Below are positions 1 to 7,607 of a DNA stretch of 64,000 nt, one piece after another (within the stretch, counting starts at the first letter, position 1; every line of letters begins with the position of its first letter). The notes beneath the pieces are model-generated. The model worked only from the letters and a program-made list of their open reading frames with translations, made no database searches and had not been told where the DNA came from. The DNA comes from Arthrobacter sp. AL12. GTDB taxonomy: Bacteria > Actinomycetota > Actinomycetes > Actinomycetales > Micrococcaceae. The DNA is taken from positions 196,161 to 260,160 of the forward strand of contig NZ_JASBQY010000002.1 in assembly GCF_029960645.1 (NCBI RefSeq), given 5' to 3'. Both the position numbers and the translations under genes were made by a program.

Positions 1-168
1 GAACTGGCCGAGGCAACCCAGAAGGACTACCTCTCCAAAGTTCCCGCCGGCCGCTTCGCCGAGGCCTCCGAGGTCGCCAACGTGGTCCGCTGGATCGCCA
101 GCGACGAGGCCGCCTACATCTCCGGCGCCGTCATCCCGGTCGACGGCGGCCTCGGCATGGGCCACTAG
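1..168 (+). CDS. SDR family oxidoreductase, C-terminal fragment
   Basis: The reading frame is open from the first base of the window to a TAG at 166-168, so only the last 55 residues are present and the gene starts outside. The sequence R-F-A-E-A-S-E-V-A followed by W-I-A-S-D-E-A-A-Y-I-S-G and the ending V-D-G-G-L-G-M is the standard C-terminal end of classical short-chain dehydrogenases of the FabG type, where the S-G-x-x-x-x-V-D-G-G segment closes the Rossmann fold. The catalytic Ser-Tyr-Lys part is missing from the window, so neither the substrate nor the cofactor preference can be judged. FabG itself is possible but not shown. Confidence 0.85.
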   Translation, partial: ELAEATQKDYLSKVPAGRFAEASEVANVVRWIASDEAAYISGAVIPVDGGLGMGH

Positions 169-181
169 GACTTTCAGCCCT
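168..181. promoter_or_regulatory. Possible degenerate DosR-type box upstream of hsp20
   Basis: The 14-mer AGGACTTTCAGCCC matches 10 of 14 positions of the mycobacterial DosR-like pattern GGGACTTTAGTCCC. It begins on the last base of the upstream gene and lies about 90 bp before the Hsp20 start. A second, better dyad lies at 210-223. On its own this match is weak in GC-rich DNA; it is listed because hspX/acr, an Hsp20 gene, is a classic DosR target in mycobacteria. Confidence 0.2.
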
Positions 182-209
182 TAGCCCGGCCGCTGCCGGG
201 GTGTGTAAT

Positions 210-223
210 GGGGCTACAGCCCC
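210..223. promoter_or_regulatory. Candidate DosR-type box upstream of hsp20
   Basis: GGGGCTACAGCCCC fits the skeleton GGG-N-C-N4-G-N-CCC exactly and is nearly a perfect dyad. It ends 41 bp before the GTG start of the Hsp20 gene, a position compatible with an activator site near a -35 region. The same skeleton appears exactly at 18228-18241 before the universal stress protein gene. That DosR-like protein binds here is inference. Confidence 0.35.
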
Positions 224-264
224 TGGCCACACCTCGGCAGGGGCATGGAATCAGGAGGACAATC

Positions 265-684
265 GTGGCTGAACTGAACAAGTGGGTCCCGTCGGACGTG
301 CTGGATCCGATCAAGCGTTTCCTTGACGGGGACCTGACCATGACACCGTCCATCAAGGTCGAACAGTTCGTGGACGGCACCACCCTGGTGGTCCGTGCGG
401 AGGTTCCGGGAATTGATCCCGACAAGGACGTCGATGTCTCCGTGAGCGAAGGCATGCTGCACATCCGGGCGGAGCGTGCGGAGAAGACCGAGCACAAGAG
501 CAAGGACGGCTACCGCTCGGAGTTCCGCTATGGCTCCTTCTCGCGCAGTGTTGCGCTGCCGCCAGGTGCCAAGGAAGAGGACGTCACCGCCACCTACAAG
601 GACGGCGTGCTTGAGGTGCGGGCACCGGCCCCCGTGGCCGCCCCCGACGCGACGGCCAAGAAGATCCGCATCGACCACATGTAG
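265..684 (+). CDS. Hsp20/alpha-crystallin family small heat-shock protein
   Basis: The product is a small heat-shock chaperone that holds unfolding proteins in the cytoplasm in an ATP-independent way. The GTG at 265 is chosen because AGGAGGA at 253-259 is a very strong ribosome-binding site, whereas an upstream in-frame ATG at 208 has none. The protein has 139 residues, usual for the family. After about 35 residues comes the alpha-crystallin domain with V-P-G-I-D-P-D-K-D-V-D-V, G-M-L-H-I-R-A-E-R and G-V-L-E-V-R-A-P, and the tail ends in I-R-I, matching the I-x-I motif used for oligomer assembly. Candidate DosR-type dyads lie at 168-181 and 210-223. The gene appears monocistronic, followed by a GC-rich hairpin. 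Confidence 0.93.
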   Translation: MAELNKWVPSDVLDPIKRFLDGDLTMTPSIKVEQFVDGTTLVVRAEVPGIDPDKDVDVSVSEGMLHIRAERAEKTEHKSKDGYRSEFRYGSFSRSVALPPGAKEEDVTATYKDGVLEVRAPAPVAAPDATAKKIRIDHM

Positions 685-735
685 CACGGGAGTCGGCGCC
701 GGGCGGGGGCCACATCGGTCCGCCCGCCCCCGTGC
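684..735 (+). terminator. Possible GC-rich terminator hairpin after hsp20
   Basis: The arms GCACGGG (684-690) and CCCGTGC (729-735) enclose an inner GGGCGGG (701-707) that can pair with CCCGCCC (723-729, partly shared with the outer arm). There is no T-tract. The remaining sequence up to 861 carries imperfect repeats of CTCAGCAC and ACCGCCCGGC and no gene that I can support. Confidence 0.35.
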
Positions 736-861
736 GGCCGCCAACTGCCCCCGCACCGGCCTGGGGCCTCCCGGCGCGTCTCAGCACAACGGCGCCTGCA
801 ACGGCGTCGCACCGCCCGGCACGGGCCTCAGCACACCGAAACGGCGTCCGACCGCCCGGCC

Positions 862-1242
862 TCAGCATGCCGCCGCACGGGCCTCCCGCAGCCAGCCGGC
901 AACCTCGGCGTCGAGGTCCTGTTTGTTGTGCAGCTCCAGATGGTGCATCCACATCCCGGGCAACGGGTTGGCGATCTCCTTGAACCTGGCGGAATCAATG
1001 CGGCGCGGGAGCGCGATCGACAGCACGGCAGGCACCCCGGAATCAACGTACCGCCCGGGCCACCAGACGTACGCGAAACCGCGCCTCTCCCGGAAGGCCA
1101 CCTGGCTTTTCGTTGCCCGGACCACCGGCGGGACGGGCACGGCCAGCAGCCTTTCCACGGCATGAAGCAACTCCAGGCCCCGCGGCGAGCCGCTGAAAAC
1201 CTGCTCCGGCGTGGACTCCTCACTCACGCTCCGCGGCACCAT
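862..1242 (-). CDS. DUF5655-like hypothetical protein
   Basis: This 126-residue protein resembles the DUF5655 family, of unknown function, which is often found fused to or beside DNA-related proteins. The segment R-G-L-E-L-L-H-A-V-E-R-L-L and then K-S-Q-V-A-F-R-E-R-R-G-F-A-Y-V-W-W-P with I-A-L-P-R-R-I-D is the typical core of the family, and the C-terminal half has the W-M-H-H-L-E-L segment. I start it at the ATG at 1242, preceded by a G-rich stretch; an in-frame ATG at 1290 is an alternative. It stands alone, convergent with hsp20 and divergent from the SDR gene at 1447. No signal peptide or membrane segment is visible. The family assignment is from memory of the pattern. Confidence 0.75.
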   Translation of the reverse strand: MVPRSVSEESTPEQVFSGSPRGLELLHAVERLLAVPVPPVVRATKSQVAFRERRGFAYVWWPGRYVDSGVPAVLSIALPRRIDSARFKEIANPLPGMWMHHLELHNKQDLDAEVAGWLREARAAAC

Positions 1243-1446
1243 TTCCCCTGATGTCCGGCCCTTTGCCCGGTCTCTCGGCACGCACCGCAAGCACGGTCCA
1301 TGACCGCGATCGTACGCCCGCGGGCCGGGCCGGAACTAGCCTGTTGTGTCTTCTTTGTGGAACCCGGACAACGGAAAACGCCGGCACCGCTGGCATGATG
1401 GACTGCAGACCCACCGTTTTTGGACGTTTGGAACAAAGGAGCTCAT

Positions 1447-2199
1447 ATGGGACTGCTGGACAACAAAACTGCAATCGTGACCGGTTCGTCGCGGGGCATC
1501 GGCGCTGAAGTCGCCAAGGTCCTCGCCGCCGAGGGTGCCGCCGTCGTCGTGAACTACCGCCAGAAGGCGCCCCGCGCCAACAAGGTTGTGGCGGAAATCG
1601 AAGCGGCCGGCGGCCGTGCCGCGGCCGTCGGCGCCGACCTCACCACCCAGGAAGGCGTCCAGGCCCTGGCCAGCGCCGCGATGGAGAACTTCGGATCTCT
1701 TGATGTCCTGGTCCTCAACGCCTCCGGCGGGATGGAATCCGGCATGGAGGAGGGCTACGCGCTCAAGCTCAACCGTGACGCGCAGGTGAACATGCTCAAC
1801 GCTGCCGTGCCGCTGATGCCCGAGGGCTCCCGGGTGGTCTTCGTGACGAGCCACCAGGCGCACTTCATCAACACCGTGCCCACCATGGAGAACTACGAGC
1901 CCGTGGCCCGCAGCAAGCGTGCCGGCGAGGACGCACTGCGCGAGCTCGTCCCGAACCTGGCCGAGAAGGGGATCTCCCTCGTCGTCGTTTCCGGCGACAT
2001 GATCGAGGGCACCGTCACGGCCACCCTGCTGGACCGCTCCAACCCGGGCGCCATCGAGGCCCGCCGTGCCGAGGCCGGGAAGCTGTACTCGGTCACGGAG
2101 TTCGCCGCCGAGGTCGCCAAGATGGTCACCGCCGAGGTCGAATCCGGCCACACCGAGTATGTCGGCGGATCCGACTACTTCGACAAGAGCAGCAACTAA
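1447..2199 (+). CDS. SDR family oxidoreductase
   Basis: A 250-residue short-chain dehydrogenase, the usual length for classical SDRs. The nucleotide-binding motif T-G-S-S-R-G-I-G lies near residues 13-20 and L-V-L-N-A-S takes the place of the N-A-G structural motif. V-T-S-H-Q-A-H-F provides the catalytic Ser region. The Tyr/Lys pair is spaced unusually, as Y-E-P-V-A-R-S-K, so Tyr lies seven residues before Lys rather than four. The ATG at 1447 follows AAGGAG (1435-1440) at a good distance, so an upstream in-frame ATG at 1420 is not used. The substrate is unknown. It is convergent with serB and separated from it by a strong hairpin at 2279-2318. Confidence 0.9.
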   Translation: MGLLDNKTAIVTGSSRGIGAEVAKVLAAEGAAVVVNYRQKAPRANKVVAEIEAAGGRAAAVGADLTTQEGVQALASAAMENFGSLDVLVLNASGGMESGMEEGYALKLNRDAQVNMLNAAVPLMPEGSRVVFVTSHQAHFINTVPTMENYEPVARSKRAGEDALRELVPNLAEKGISLVVVSGDMIEGTVTATLLDRSNPGAIEARRAEAGKLYSVTEFAAEVAKMVTAEVESGHTEYVGGSDYFDKSSN

Positions 2200-2203
2200 C
2201 AGC

Positions 2204-2278
2204 CATCAGGGGCACGCGGTAAAGCGCCACGCAGTCAAAAGGCACGCGGTAAACAGAAACGCGGTCGGAGCGCAGTAA
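2204..2278. repeat. Short imperfect direct repeats
   Basis: The core CACGCGGTAAA or CACGCAGTCAAA occurs at least three times in a row, with a fourth degenerate ACGCGGT, just after the SDR stop codon. The array is non-coding as far as can be seen and leads straight into the terminator hairpin. It looks like local slippage duplication. Confidence 0.5.
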
Positions 2279-2318
2279 GCAGGTGAAGGCTGGGGCAACC
2301 GCCCCGGCCTTCACCTGC
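2279..2318. terminator. Bidirectional terminator between SDR and serB
   Basis: GCAGGTGAAGGC at 2279-2290 pairs perfectly with GCCTTCACCTGC at 2307-2318, and the stem extends inward through GGGGC/GCCCC around the small loop AACC. It lies between two genes that converge, so it can serve both. Confidence 0.8.
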
Positions 2319-2340
2319 TTCCCGGTGGCCGGGAATTGTC

Positions 2341-3249
2341 TCAGACGCCGGCGATGTGCCGCACGGCGTCGAGATAGGGCATGTTCACTGCGGCATCCGC
2401 GACCGCGCGGACGGCCGGTTTGGCGTTGAACGCCACGCCGATCCCCGCGGCGCCCAGCATGTCCAGGTCGTTGGCGCCGTCGCCTACGGCAATCGTGTGC
2501 TCCATCGGGATGCCTTCCCTGGCGGCCCAGGCACGCAGGTACTCTTCCTTCGCCGCCCGGTCAATCACCTCACCGATGACTTTTCCGGTCAGCGCGCCGT
2601 CGACGATTTCAAGTTCGTTGGCCACCCAGTAATCCAGTCCAAGACCCTCCGCGATCGGCTGCAGGATCTGGTTGAAGCCGCCGGAGACCACCGCCACCAC
2701 ATGGCCCGCGGCGTGGAAGGCTGCCACGAGCTCCGCCGCGCCCAGGCTCAGTTTCACCTCGGCGCGGACGGCATCGACGACGGCGGCCGGCAGGCCGGCG
2801 AGCACCGCCGCCCTCGCATGCAGGCTCTGTGCGAAGTCGAGTTCGCCGCGCATGGCGGCCTCGGTGACCGCCGCGACTTCCTCGCGTTTGCCGGCGTAGG
2901 CGGCGAGGAGTTCAATCACTTCCTGCTGGATCAGGGTGGAATCCACGTCCATGATGAGGAACTTCCGCCGGGCACTCCGGAGGGCGGCGGGGACGATCGC
3001 CGTGTCCACCCCGGTGGGGCCGTGCTCTGCCGCTGCCCGGCGCAGGTCCGCCAGCGCCGTTACCCGGTGGTCCGGGCCGGCGGCCAGGTCAATGCTCCCG
3101 TCCGCCGTGTAGACCTCGAAGCGGTCGTCTCCGGTGCGGGTTTCCGCGTCCAGCGTCACTCCCGCCGCCACGAGCAGCGACCGGAGCCGGTGCACCTCGG
3201 GATGGGTCAGTTTGGGGGCATAACTCACGGCGGTCACGAACAGGTTCAT
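2341..3249 (-). CDS. serB: Phosphoserine phosphatase SerB
   Basis: SerB hydrolyses O-phosphoserine to serine, the last step of serine synthesis in the cytoplasm. The 302-residue protein has an N-terminal ACT-like region (about residues 1-95) followed by a HAD phosphatase domain. The catalytic motif I-M-D-V-D-S-T-L-I-Q-Q-E-V gives nucleophile Asp101 and acid/base Asp103. V-V-S-G-G-F-N-Q is motif II, and A-V-G-D-G-A-N-D-L-D-M-L is motif IV with the metal-binding Asp residues. The start at 3249 gives M-N-L-F-V-T-A-V; an in-frame ATG 21 bp upstream is less likely because it lacks a ribosome-binding site. It stands alone, divergent from the ABC ATPase gene. Confidence 0.95.
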   Translation of the reverse strand: MNLFVTAVSYAPKLTHPEVHRLRSLLVAAGVTLDAETRTGDDRFEVYTADGSIDLAAGPDHRVTALADLRRAAAEHGPTGVDTAIVPAALRSARRKFLIMDVDSTLIQQEVIELLAAYAGKREEVAAVTEAAMRGELDFAQSLHARAAVLAGLPAAVVDAVRAEVKLSLGAAELVAAFHAAGHVVAVVSGGFNQILQPIAEGLGLDYWVANELEIVDGALTGKVIGEVIDRAAKEEYLRAWAAREGIPMEHTIAVGDGANDLDMLGAAGIGVAFNAKPAVRAVADAAVNMPYLDAVRHIAGV

Positions 3250-3390
3250 GGCTGCAATCCTAGCGATCACGCCGATGCGGCCCCGAATCCGTTGCGCCCC
3301 GGTGACGTAGCGGCAGCCGGGCGGCCGGCCCGCCGCGCGGGCCTGGCGCCGTCCCGGCGTTCCGGTTATCAGTCGTCCGCTGTTTTGTCC

Positions 3391-3396
3391 TAGTGT
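3391..3396 (+). promoter_or_regulatory. Possible -10 element for leaderless ABC ATPase mRNA
   Basis: TAGTGT at 3391-3396 fits the actinobacterial TANNNT -10 consensus and ends 8 bp before the ATG at 3405. No Shine-Dalgarno sequence precedes that ATG. Together these suggest that transcription starts at or near the start codon. Confidence 0.45.
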
Positions 3397-3404
3397 CTAC
3401 TCCT

Positions 3405-4190
3405 ATGAGTGATGTTCTTGAAATGGCCGCAGTCAGCGTTGTACGTGGGGCAAAGACCCTGCTGGACAAGGTCGACTGGCAGGTCAAGGAAGGCGAGCGT
3501 TGGGTGATTCTGGGCCCCAACGGCGCCGGCAAGACCACTCTGCTGCAGCTCGCGGCCGCGCGGATCCATCCGACCAGCGGCATGGCCGGCATCCTGGAGG
3601 AGATCCTTGGCGACGTCGATGTCTTTGAACTCCGGCCCCGGATCGGCCTCTCCTCGGCCGCGCTGGCCAACCAGATCCCGGAGCACGAGAAGGTCCTCAA
3701 CGTCGTCGTGACTGCCGCCTACGGTGTGACCGGACGGTGGCGCGAAGGCTATGAGAAGGACGACGAGCGCCGCGCCTTCGCCCTGCTGAACGAGTGGGGC
3801 ATGGGGCCGCTGCTGAACCGGCCGTTCGCCTCGCTGTCGGAGGGGGAGCGCAAGCGGGTCCAGATCGCCCGGGCGCTGATGACCGATCCCGAGCTCCTGC
3901 TCCTGGACGAACCCGCCGCTGGACTCGACCTGGCCGGCCGCGAGGACCTCGTGCACCGGCTCAGTGAACTTGCCCGCGACGAGGCGGCCCCGGCCATCGT
4001 CCTGGTCACACACCACCTCGAGGAGGTCCCGCCGGGCTTCACCCACGCCATGCTGCTGCGCGACGGCGGCGTGGTGGCCCAGGGCCCGATCGAAGGCGTC
4101 CTCACGGCCGGGAACCTGAGCCTGACGTTCGGGCTGCCGCTGGACGTCAGCGTTGCCGCCGGCCGCTACACGGCCACCGCGCGCCGCTGA
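3405..4190 (+). CDS. ABC transporter ATP-binding protein
   Basis: A 261-residue single nucleotide-binding domain with all expected motifs in order: Walker A G-P-N-G-A-G-K-T-T (about residues 41-49), signature L-S-E-G-E-R-K-R-V-Q-I-A-R, Walker B L-L-L-L-D-E-P-A-A-G-L-D, and the H-loop V-T-H-H-L-E-E. No permease or binding-protein gene lies next to it. The architecture resembles the stand-alone YlmA/ModF-like ATPases, so it may pair with a permease encoded elsewhere or act in a non-transport role. A GTG at 3393 is an alternative start, but ATG 3405 fits a leaderless transcript. The TauE-like gene follows after 18 bp, so the two may be cotranscribed, although TauE proteins do not need an ATPase. 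Confidence 0.9.
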   Translation: MSDVLEMAAVSVVRGAKTLLDKVDWQVKEGERWVILGPNGAGKTTLLQLAAARIHPTSGMAGILEEILGDVDVFELRPRIGLSSAALANQIPEHEKVLNVVVTAAYGVTGRWREGYEKDDERRAFALLNEWGMGPLLNRPFASLSEGERKRVQIARALMTDPELLLLDEPAAGLDLAGREDLVHRLSELARDEAAPAIVLVTHHLEEVPPGFTHAMLLRDGGVVAQGPIEGVLTAGNLSLTFGLPLDVSVAAGRYTATARR

Positions 4191-4208
4191 CCGGGCCGCT
4201 GACCGCGC

Positions 4209-4994
4209 GTGGAGCTCCTCAGTAGTGTCCTCATTTTCTTCGCCGGGCTCTGGGCCGGCACCATCAACAGTGTGGTCGGTTCCGGCACCCTGGTGACCTT
4301 CCCGGTGTTGATCGCCCTCGGCTTCGCACCGGTCACGGCGTCCATCAGCAACGCGATGGGCCTGGTGGCCGGGAACGCCGCCGGCGCCTGGGGCTACCGC
4401 AAGGAACTGTCCGGACGCGGCAAGCAACTGCTTAAGCTGCTGCCCGCCTCCCTGCTGGGCGGCATCTCCGGCGCCTACCTGCTGCTGCACCTGCCCGAGA
4501 AGGTCTTCTATTACGCCGCCCCCGTCCTGATCGTGCTCGCGCTGCTGATGGTCGCCTTCCAGCCCCGGCTCCAGCAGTGGGTGCGGGACCGCGAACAGAA
4601 CCCGGAACACGCCATCCGGGACCGCAGCCACGGCGTCGTCCTTGTCGTCCTCGTGTACCTCGCCGGCGTATACGGCGGCTACTTCGTCGCGGCGCAGGGC
4701 ATCCTGCTGGTCGGCATCCTGGGCATCTTCATGACCGGCACCATCCAGAACGCCAACGCCATGAAGAACTTCCTGGTCCTTGGCGTCAACATGGTGGCGG
4801 CGGCCTCCTACCTGCTGTTCGCCTCCGGCCGGATCGACTGGGCCGTCGTCGGGCTGATCGCCGTGAGCTCACTGATCGGCGGCGTGATCGGCTCCAAGGT
4901 GGGCCGCCGGCTGTCCCCGGTGGTGCTGCGCGGTGTCATCTTCGTCCTGGGCCTCGTCGCGCTGGGGTTCATGATCGCCAACCTGTTCAAGTGA
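4209..4994 (+). CDS. TauE/SafE family sulfite/organosulfur exporter-like protein
   Basis: A 261-residue integral membrane protein, predicted from hydrophobic stretches to have about eight transmembrane helices. The opening W-A-G-T-I-N-S-V-V-G-S-G-T-L-V-T-F-P is the conserved first half-repeat of the TauE/SafE (DUF81) family. G-V-Y-G-G-Y-F-V-A-A-Q-G-I-L-L-V-G-I-L is the second. Family members export sulfite, sulfoacetate or similar anions, but most are uncharacterised, so the substrate here is open. The GTG at 4209 begins 18 bp after the ABC ATPase gene, and the methyltransferase gene follows 45 bp later on the same strand, so these three may form one transcription unit. Confidence 0.9.
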   Translation: MELLSSVLIFFAGLWAGTINSVVGSGTLVTFPVLIALGFAPVTASISNAMGLVAGNAAGAWGYRKELSGRGKQLLKLLPASLLGGISGAYLLLHLPEKVFYYAAPVLIVLALLMVAFQPRLQQWVRDREQNPEHAIRDRSHGVVLVVLVYLAGVYGGYFVAAQGILLVGILGIFMTGTIQNANAMKNFLVLGVNMVAAASYLLFASGRIDWAVVGLIAVSSLIGGVIGSKVGRRLSPVVLRGVIFVLGLVALGFMIANLFK

Positions 4995-5039
4995 CCCTGG
5001 CCCTGTGACCGCACAATCTCCCGCTGAAATGACCAGCCT

Positions 5040-5861
5040 GTGACATTCCACCGCCTTGAATCCGCCGCTGACCCCCGGGTCTCGGACTACACGCAGCTGA
5101 CGGACGTGCACCTGCGCAAGCTCCGCGAACCCGCCGAGGGCATGTACATCGCCGAGTCCTCCCGGGTGCTCCGCCGGGCCCTCGCGGCGGGCCACATGCC
5201 ACGGTCCTTCTTCCTCGCCGAGAAGTGGCTTGCGGACCTCTCGGACATCTTCTCGCAGTACCCGGACGTTCCCGTGTACATCGGCTCCGCCGCGCTACTC
5301 GAGGAGATCACCGGCTTCCACCTGCACCGCGGCGCGATGGCGGCCATGCAGCGCCCGGAGCCCGTGCCGCTGTCCGAGCTGCTCGCCGGCGCCCGCCGGG
5401 TCGCCGTGCTGGAGGACATCGTGGACCACACCAACGTCGGCGCGATCTTCCGCTCCGCCGCGGCCCTGGGCATCGACGCCGTCCTCGTCTCGCCGCGCTG
5501 CGGGGACCCGCTGTACCGCCGCAGCGTCCGGGTCAGCATGGGCGCTGTGTTCCAGGTGCCCTGGGCCCGGCTGGAGGACTGGCCGGGGGACCTGCAGATG
5601 CTCCGCAGCCAGGGCTTCACCGTGGCCGCCCTGGAACTTACCGGCGACGCCTTCGACCTCGACGCGCTGGCGGCGCGCCGGCCGGAGAAACTCGCGCTGG
5701 TGCTGGGCACCGAGGGAGCCGGGATGAGCGAGGGCACCCTCGCCGCCGTCGACCTCGCCGTGAAGATCCCCATGCGCGCGGGCGTTGACTCCCTCAACGT
5801 CGCGGCCGCGTCCGCCGTCGCATTTTGGGAGTTGCGCCCCAGGGATGAACCGCAGCCCTGA
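5040..5861 (+). CDS. TrmH/SpoU family RNA methyltransferase
   Basis: A 273-residue SPOUT methyltransferase that transfers a methyl group from S-adenosylmethionine to a ribose 2'-OH in rRNA or tRNA. The N-terminal substrate-binding part covers about residues 1-110. The trefoil-knot domain follows, with N-V-G-A-I-F-R-S-A-A-A-L-G (motif 1, catalytic Arg), L-V-L-G-T-E-G-A-G-M (motif 2) and I-P-M-R-A-G-V-D-S-L-N-V-A-A-A (motif 3). The specific RNA site cannot be told. GTG at 5040 is the start. Immediately after the stop the DNA repeats AACCGCAGCCCTG and then GCTGCATTGAA, a short slippage-type array before the L31 promoter region. Confidence 0.92.
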   Translation: MTFHRLESAADPRVSDYTQLTDVHLRKLREPAEGMYIAESSRVLRRALAAGHMPRSFFLAEKWLADLSDIFSQYPDVPVYIGSAALLEEITGFHLHRGAMAAMQRPEPVPLSELLAGARRVAVLEDIVDHTNVGAIFRSAAALGIDAVLVSPRCGDPLYRRSVRVSMGAVFQVPWARLEDWPGDLQMLRSQGFTVAALELTGDAFDLDALAARRPEKLALVLGTEGAGMSEGTLAAVDLAVKIPMRAGVDSLNVAAASAVAFWELRPRDEPQP

Positions 5862-6050
5862 ACCGCAGCCCTGAACCGCTGCATTGAAAAGGCTGCATTG
5901 AACAGCACCGCTGGTCAGTGGCGCTGGTCCGGCGGCGGAGGCGCCGACTTTCCGCTATGCTTGATAGCTGGCCGTCCGGTGCATTCCGCCGGCCATCCCA
6001 TTCATACCTGGCAACTGGCAAAATCCAGTTGTGCGAACGAAGGTCCAATT

Positions 6051-6308
6051 ATGAAGACTAATACTCACCCGAAGTACGAAGCTGTTGTTTTCAACGACCT
6101 GGCTTCCGGCGTCAAGTTCCTGACCAAGTCCACCGTGTCTTCCAAGAAGACCATCGAGTGGGAAGACGGAAACACCTACCCGGTCATCGACGTCGAAATC
6201 TCCTCCGAGTCCCACCCGTTCTACACGGGCAAGCAGCGCATCATGGACTCTGCCGGCCGCGTCGAGCGTTTCAACGCTCGCTTCAAGGGCTTCGGCGGCA
6301 AGAAGTAA
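6051..6308 (+). CDS. rpmE2: 50S ribosomal protein L31 type B
   Basis: An 85-residue ribosomal protein of the large subunit, involved in bridging the two subunits. The start M-K-T-N-T-H-P-K-Y and the segment [13 protein letters not shown] are characteristic of type B L31. The zinc-binding C-x-x-C of type A is absent; the protein contains no cysteine. In many bacteria the type B form replaces the zinc form when zinc is scarce and is controlled by Zur, but I see no clear Zur-box dyad in 5862-6050. The gene is monocistronic and followed by a textbook terminator. Confidence 0.95.
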   Translation: MKTNTHPKYEAVVFNDLASGVKFLTKSTVSSKKTIEWEDGNTYPVIDVEISSESHPFYTGKQRIMDSAGRVERFNARFKGFGGKK

Positions 6309-6332
6309 CTTCTTCTCCCCAAGGTCTTTTGG

Positions 6333-6364
6333 AAAAGCCCGCACCGGTGACGGTGCGGGCTTTT
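6333..6364 (+). terminator. Rho-independent terminator after rpmE2
   Basis: A perfect 13-bp stem (arms 6333-6345 and 6352-6364, loop GGTGAC) is rich in G/C and ends in a run of five T at 6361-6365. Confidence 0.92.
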
Positions 6365-6432
6365 TGCGTCCTGCGCTGAACCGCTCCGTGCGGCAAACTC
6401 CGGCGCGGCCGGTGCGTGGCAGGATTAAGGGC

Positions 6433-7539
6433 ATGACATCCTTTCCCCCGGTCCCCGGCTCCAGCAGCACTGACGACGGCGGCGCCCGCCACCACGGGGA
6501 GTACAAGGTCCCCGGCGGAAAACTCGTCGTCGCCGATCTCGACGTCGTCGACGGCGTGCTCGCGAACGTCTCGCTCAGCGGGGACTTCTTCCTTGAGCCG
6601 GACGAGGCGCTGCCGGCGATCAACCGGGCCCTCACCGGACTGCCGTCGGATGCCGGGGCCGCGGACATCTCCGCAGCGGTGGCGGCGGCCCTGCCGGCCG
6701 GGGCCGTGCTGTTCGGGTTTTCCGCCGACGCCGTGGCCGTCACCGTCCGCCGCGCCCTCGCGAAGGCCACCGGCTGGGCGGACCACCACTGGAACATCAT
6801 CGGGCCCTCCGTGCTGCCCACCCACGTCAACGTCGCGCTGGACGAGGTCCTGGCCGAGGAGGTCGGCGCCGGGCGCCGCAACCCGACCCTGCGGTTCTGG
6901 GACTGGGAGGAACCGTCCGTGGTGATCGGCAGCTTCCAGTCCGTCCGCAACGAACTGGACCCCGCCGGCGTCGAACGCCACGGCATCAGCGTGGTCCGCC
7001 GGATCAGCGGCGGGGGAGCGATGTTCATGGAGGCGGGCAACTGCATCACCTACTCGCTGTACCTGCCCCAGACCCTGGTGGACGGCATCAGCTTCGCCGA
7101 CTCGTACGGCTTCCTGGACGCCTGGGTGATGGCGGCCCTCCAGGAGATGGGGATCAGCGCCTTCTACGTCCCGCTCAATGACATCGCCACAGAACACGGG
7201 AAGATCGGCGGCGCCGCGCAGAAGCGGCTCGCCAACGGCGGCATGCTGCACCACGTCACCATGAGCTATGACATCGACGCGGACAAGATGGTCGAGGTCC
7301 TGCGGATCGGCAAGGAGAAGCTCTCCGACAAGGGCACCCGGAGCGCCAAGAAGCGGGTGGACCCGCTCCGGCGCCAGACCGGCCTGGCCCGCACCGAGAT
7401 CGTCGCGGCCATGATGAAGGTCTTCGCCGAACGCTACGCCGCGACCCCCTCGGAGCTCACCGAGGCCGAACTCGCCGCCGCGCACCACCGGGTCGATGCC
7501 AAGTTCGGCACGCCGGAGTGGCTGCACCGCGTCCCCTAA
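6433..7539 (+). CDS. Lipoate-protein ligase A family protein with N-terminal LplB-like domain
   Basis: A 368-residue protein of the lipoate/biotin ligase superfamily, expected to attach lipoate or octanoate to the lipoyl domains of 2-oxoacid dehydrogenases or the glycine cleavage H protein. Residues about 22-105 look like the lipoate-ligase accessory domain (K-V-P-G-G-K-L at 25-31, G-D-F-F-L-E-P-D-E-A-L), which in E. coli LplA is C-terminal and in archaea is the separate LplB protein. The catalytic domain follows, with R-R-I-S-G-G-G-A-M-F-M, N-C-I-T-Y-S-L and G-K-I-G-G-A-A-Q-K-R carrying the active-site lysine. The domain order is therefore reversed relative to E. coli. ATG 6433 is the first Met after the upstream terminator with reasonable context. 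It is convergent with pepN. Confidence 0.88.
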   Translation: MTSFPPVPGSSSTDDGGARHHGEYKVPGGKLVVADLDVVDGVLANVSLSGDFFLEPDEALPAINRALTGLPSDAGAADISAAVAAALPAGAVLFGFSADAVAVTVRRALAKATGWADHHWNIIGPSVLPTHVNVALDEVLAEEVGAGRRNPTLRFWDWEEPSVVIGSFQSVRNELDPAGVERHGISVVRRISGGGAMFMEAGNCITYSLYLPQTLVDGISFADSYGFLDAWVMAALQEMGISAFYVPLNDIATEHGKIGGAAQKRLANGGMLHHVTMSYDIDADKMVEVLRIGKEKLSDKGTRSAKKRVDPLRRQTGLARTEIVAAMMKVFAERYAATPSELTEAELAAAHHRVDAKFGTPEWLHRVP

Positions 7540-7559
7540 GCCCCGCCACCTTCGTCGGT

Positions 7560-7607
7560 TGCTCCGTAACTGCCGTATAGGGTCCCCAAAAGGGCGGCTA
7601 CGGAGCA
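7560..7607. terminator. Possible bidirectional terminator at the lplA-like/pepN junction
   Basis: TGCTCCGTA (7560-7568) and TACGGAGCA (7599-7607) form a perfect 9-bp outer stem. The inner sequence holds TGCC/GGGCGG and GGG/CCC complementarity. The right arm overlaps the last codons of pepN. Confidence 0.5.

Noticed and set aside
2341..2355. A second hairpin as part of the serB end
   Set aside because: The hairpin at 2279-2318 already explains termination, and the sequence here is the end of serB.
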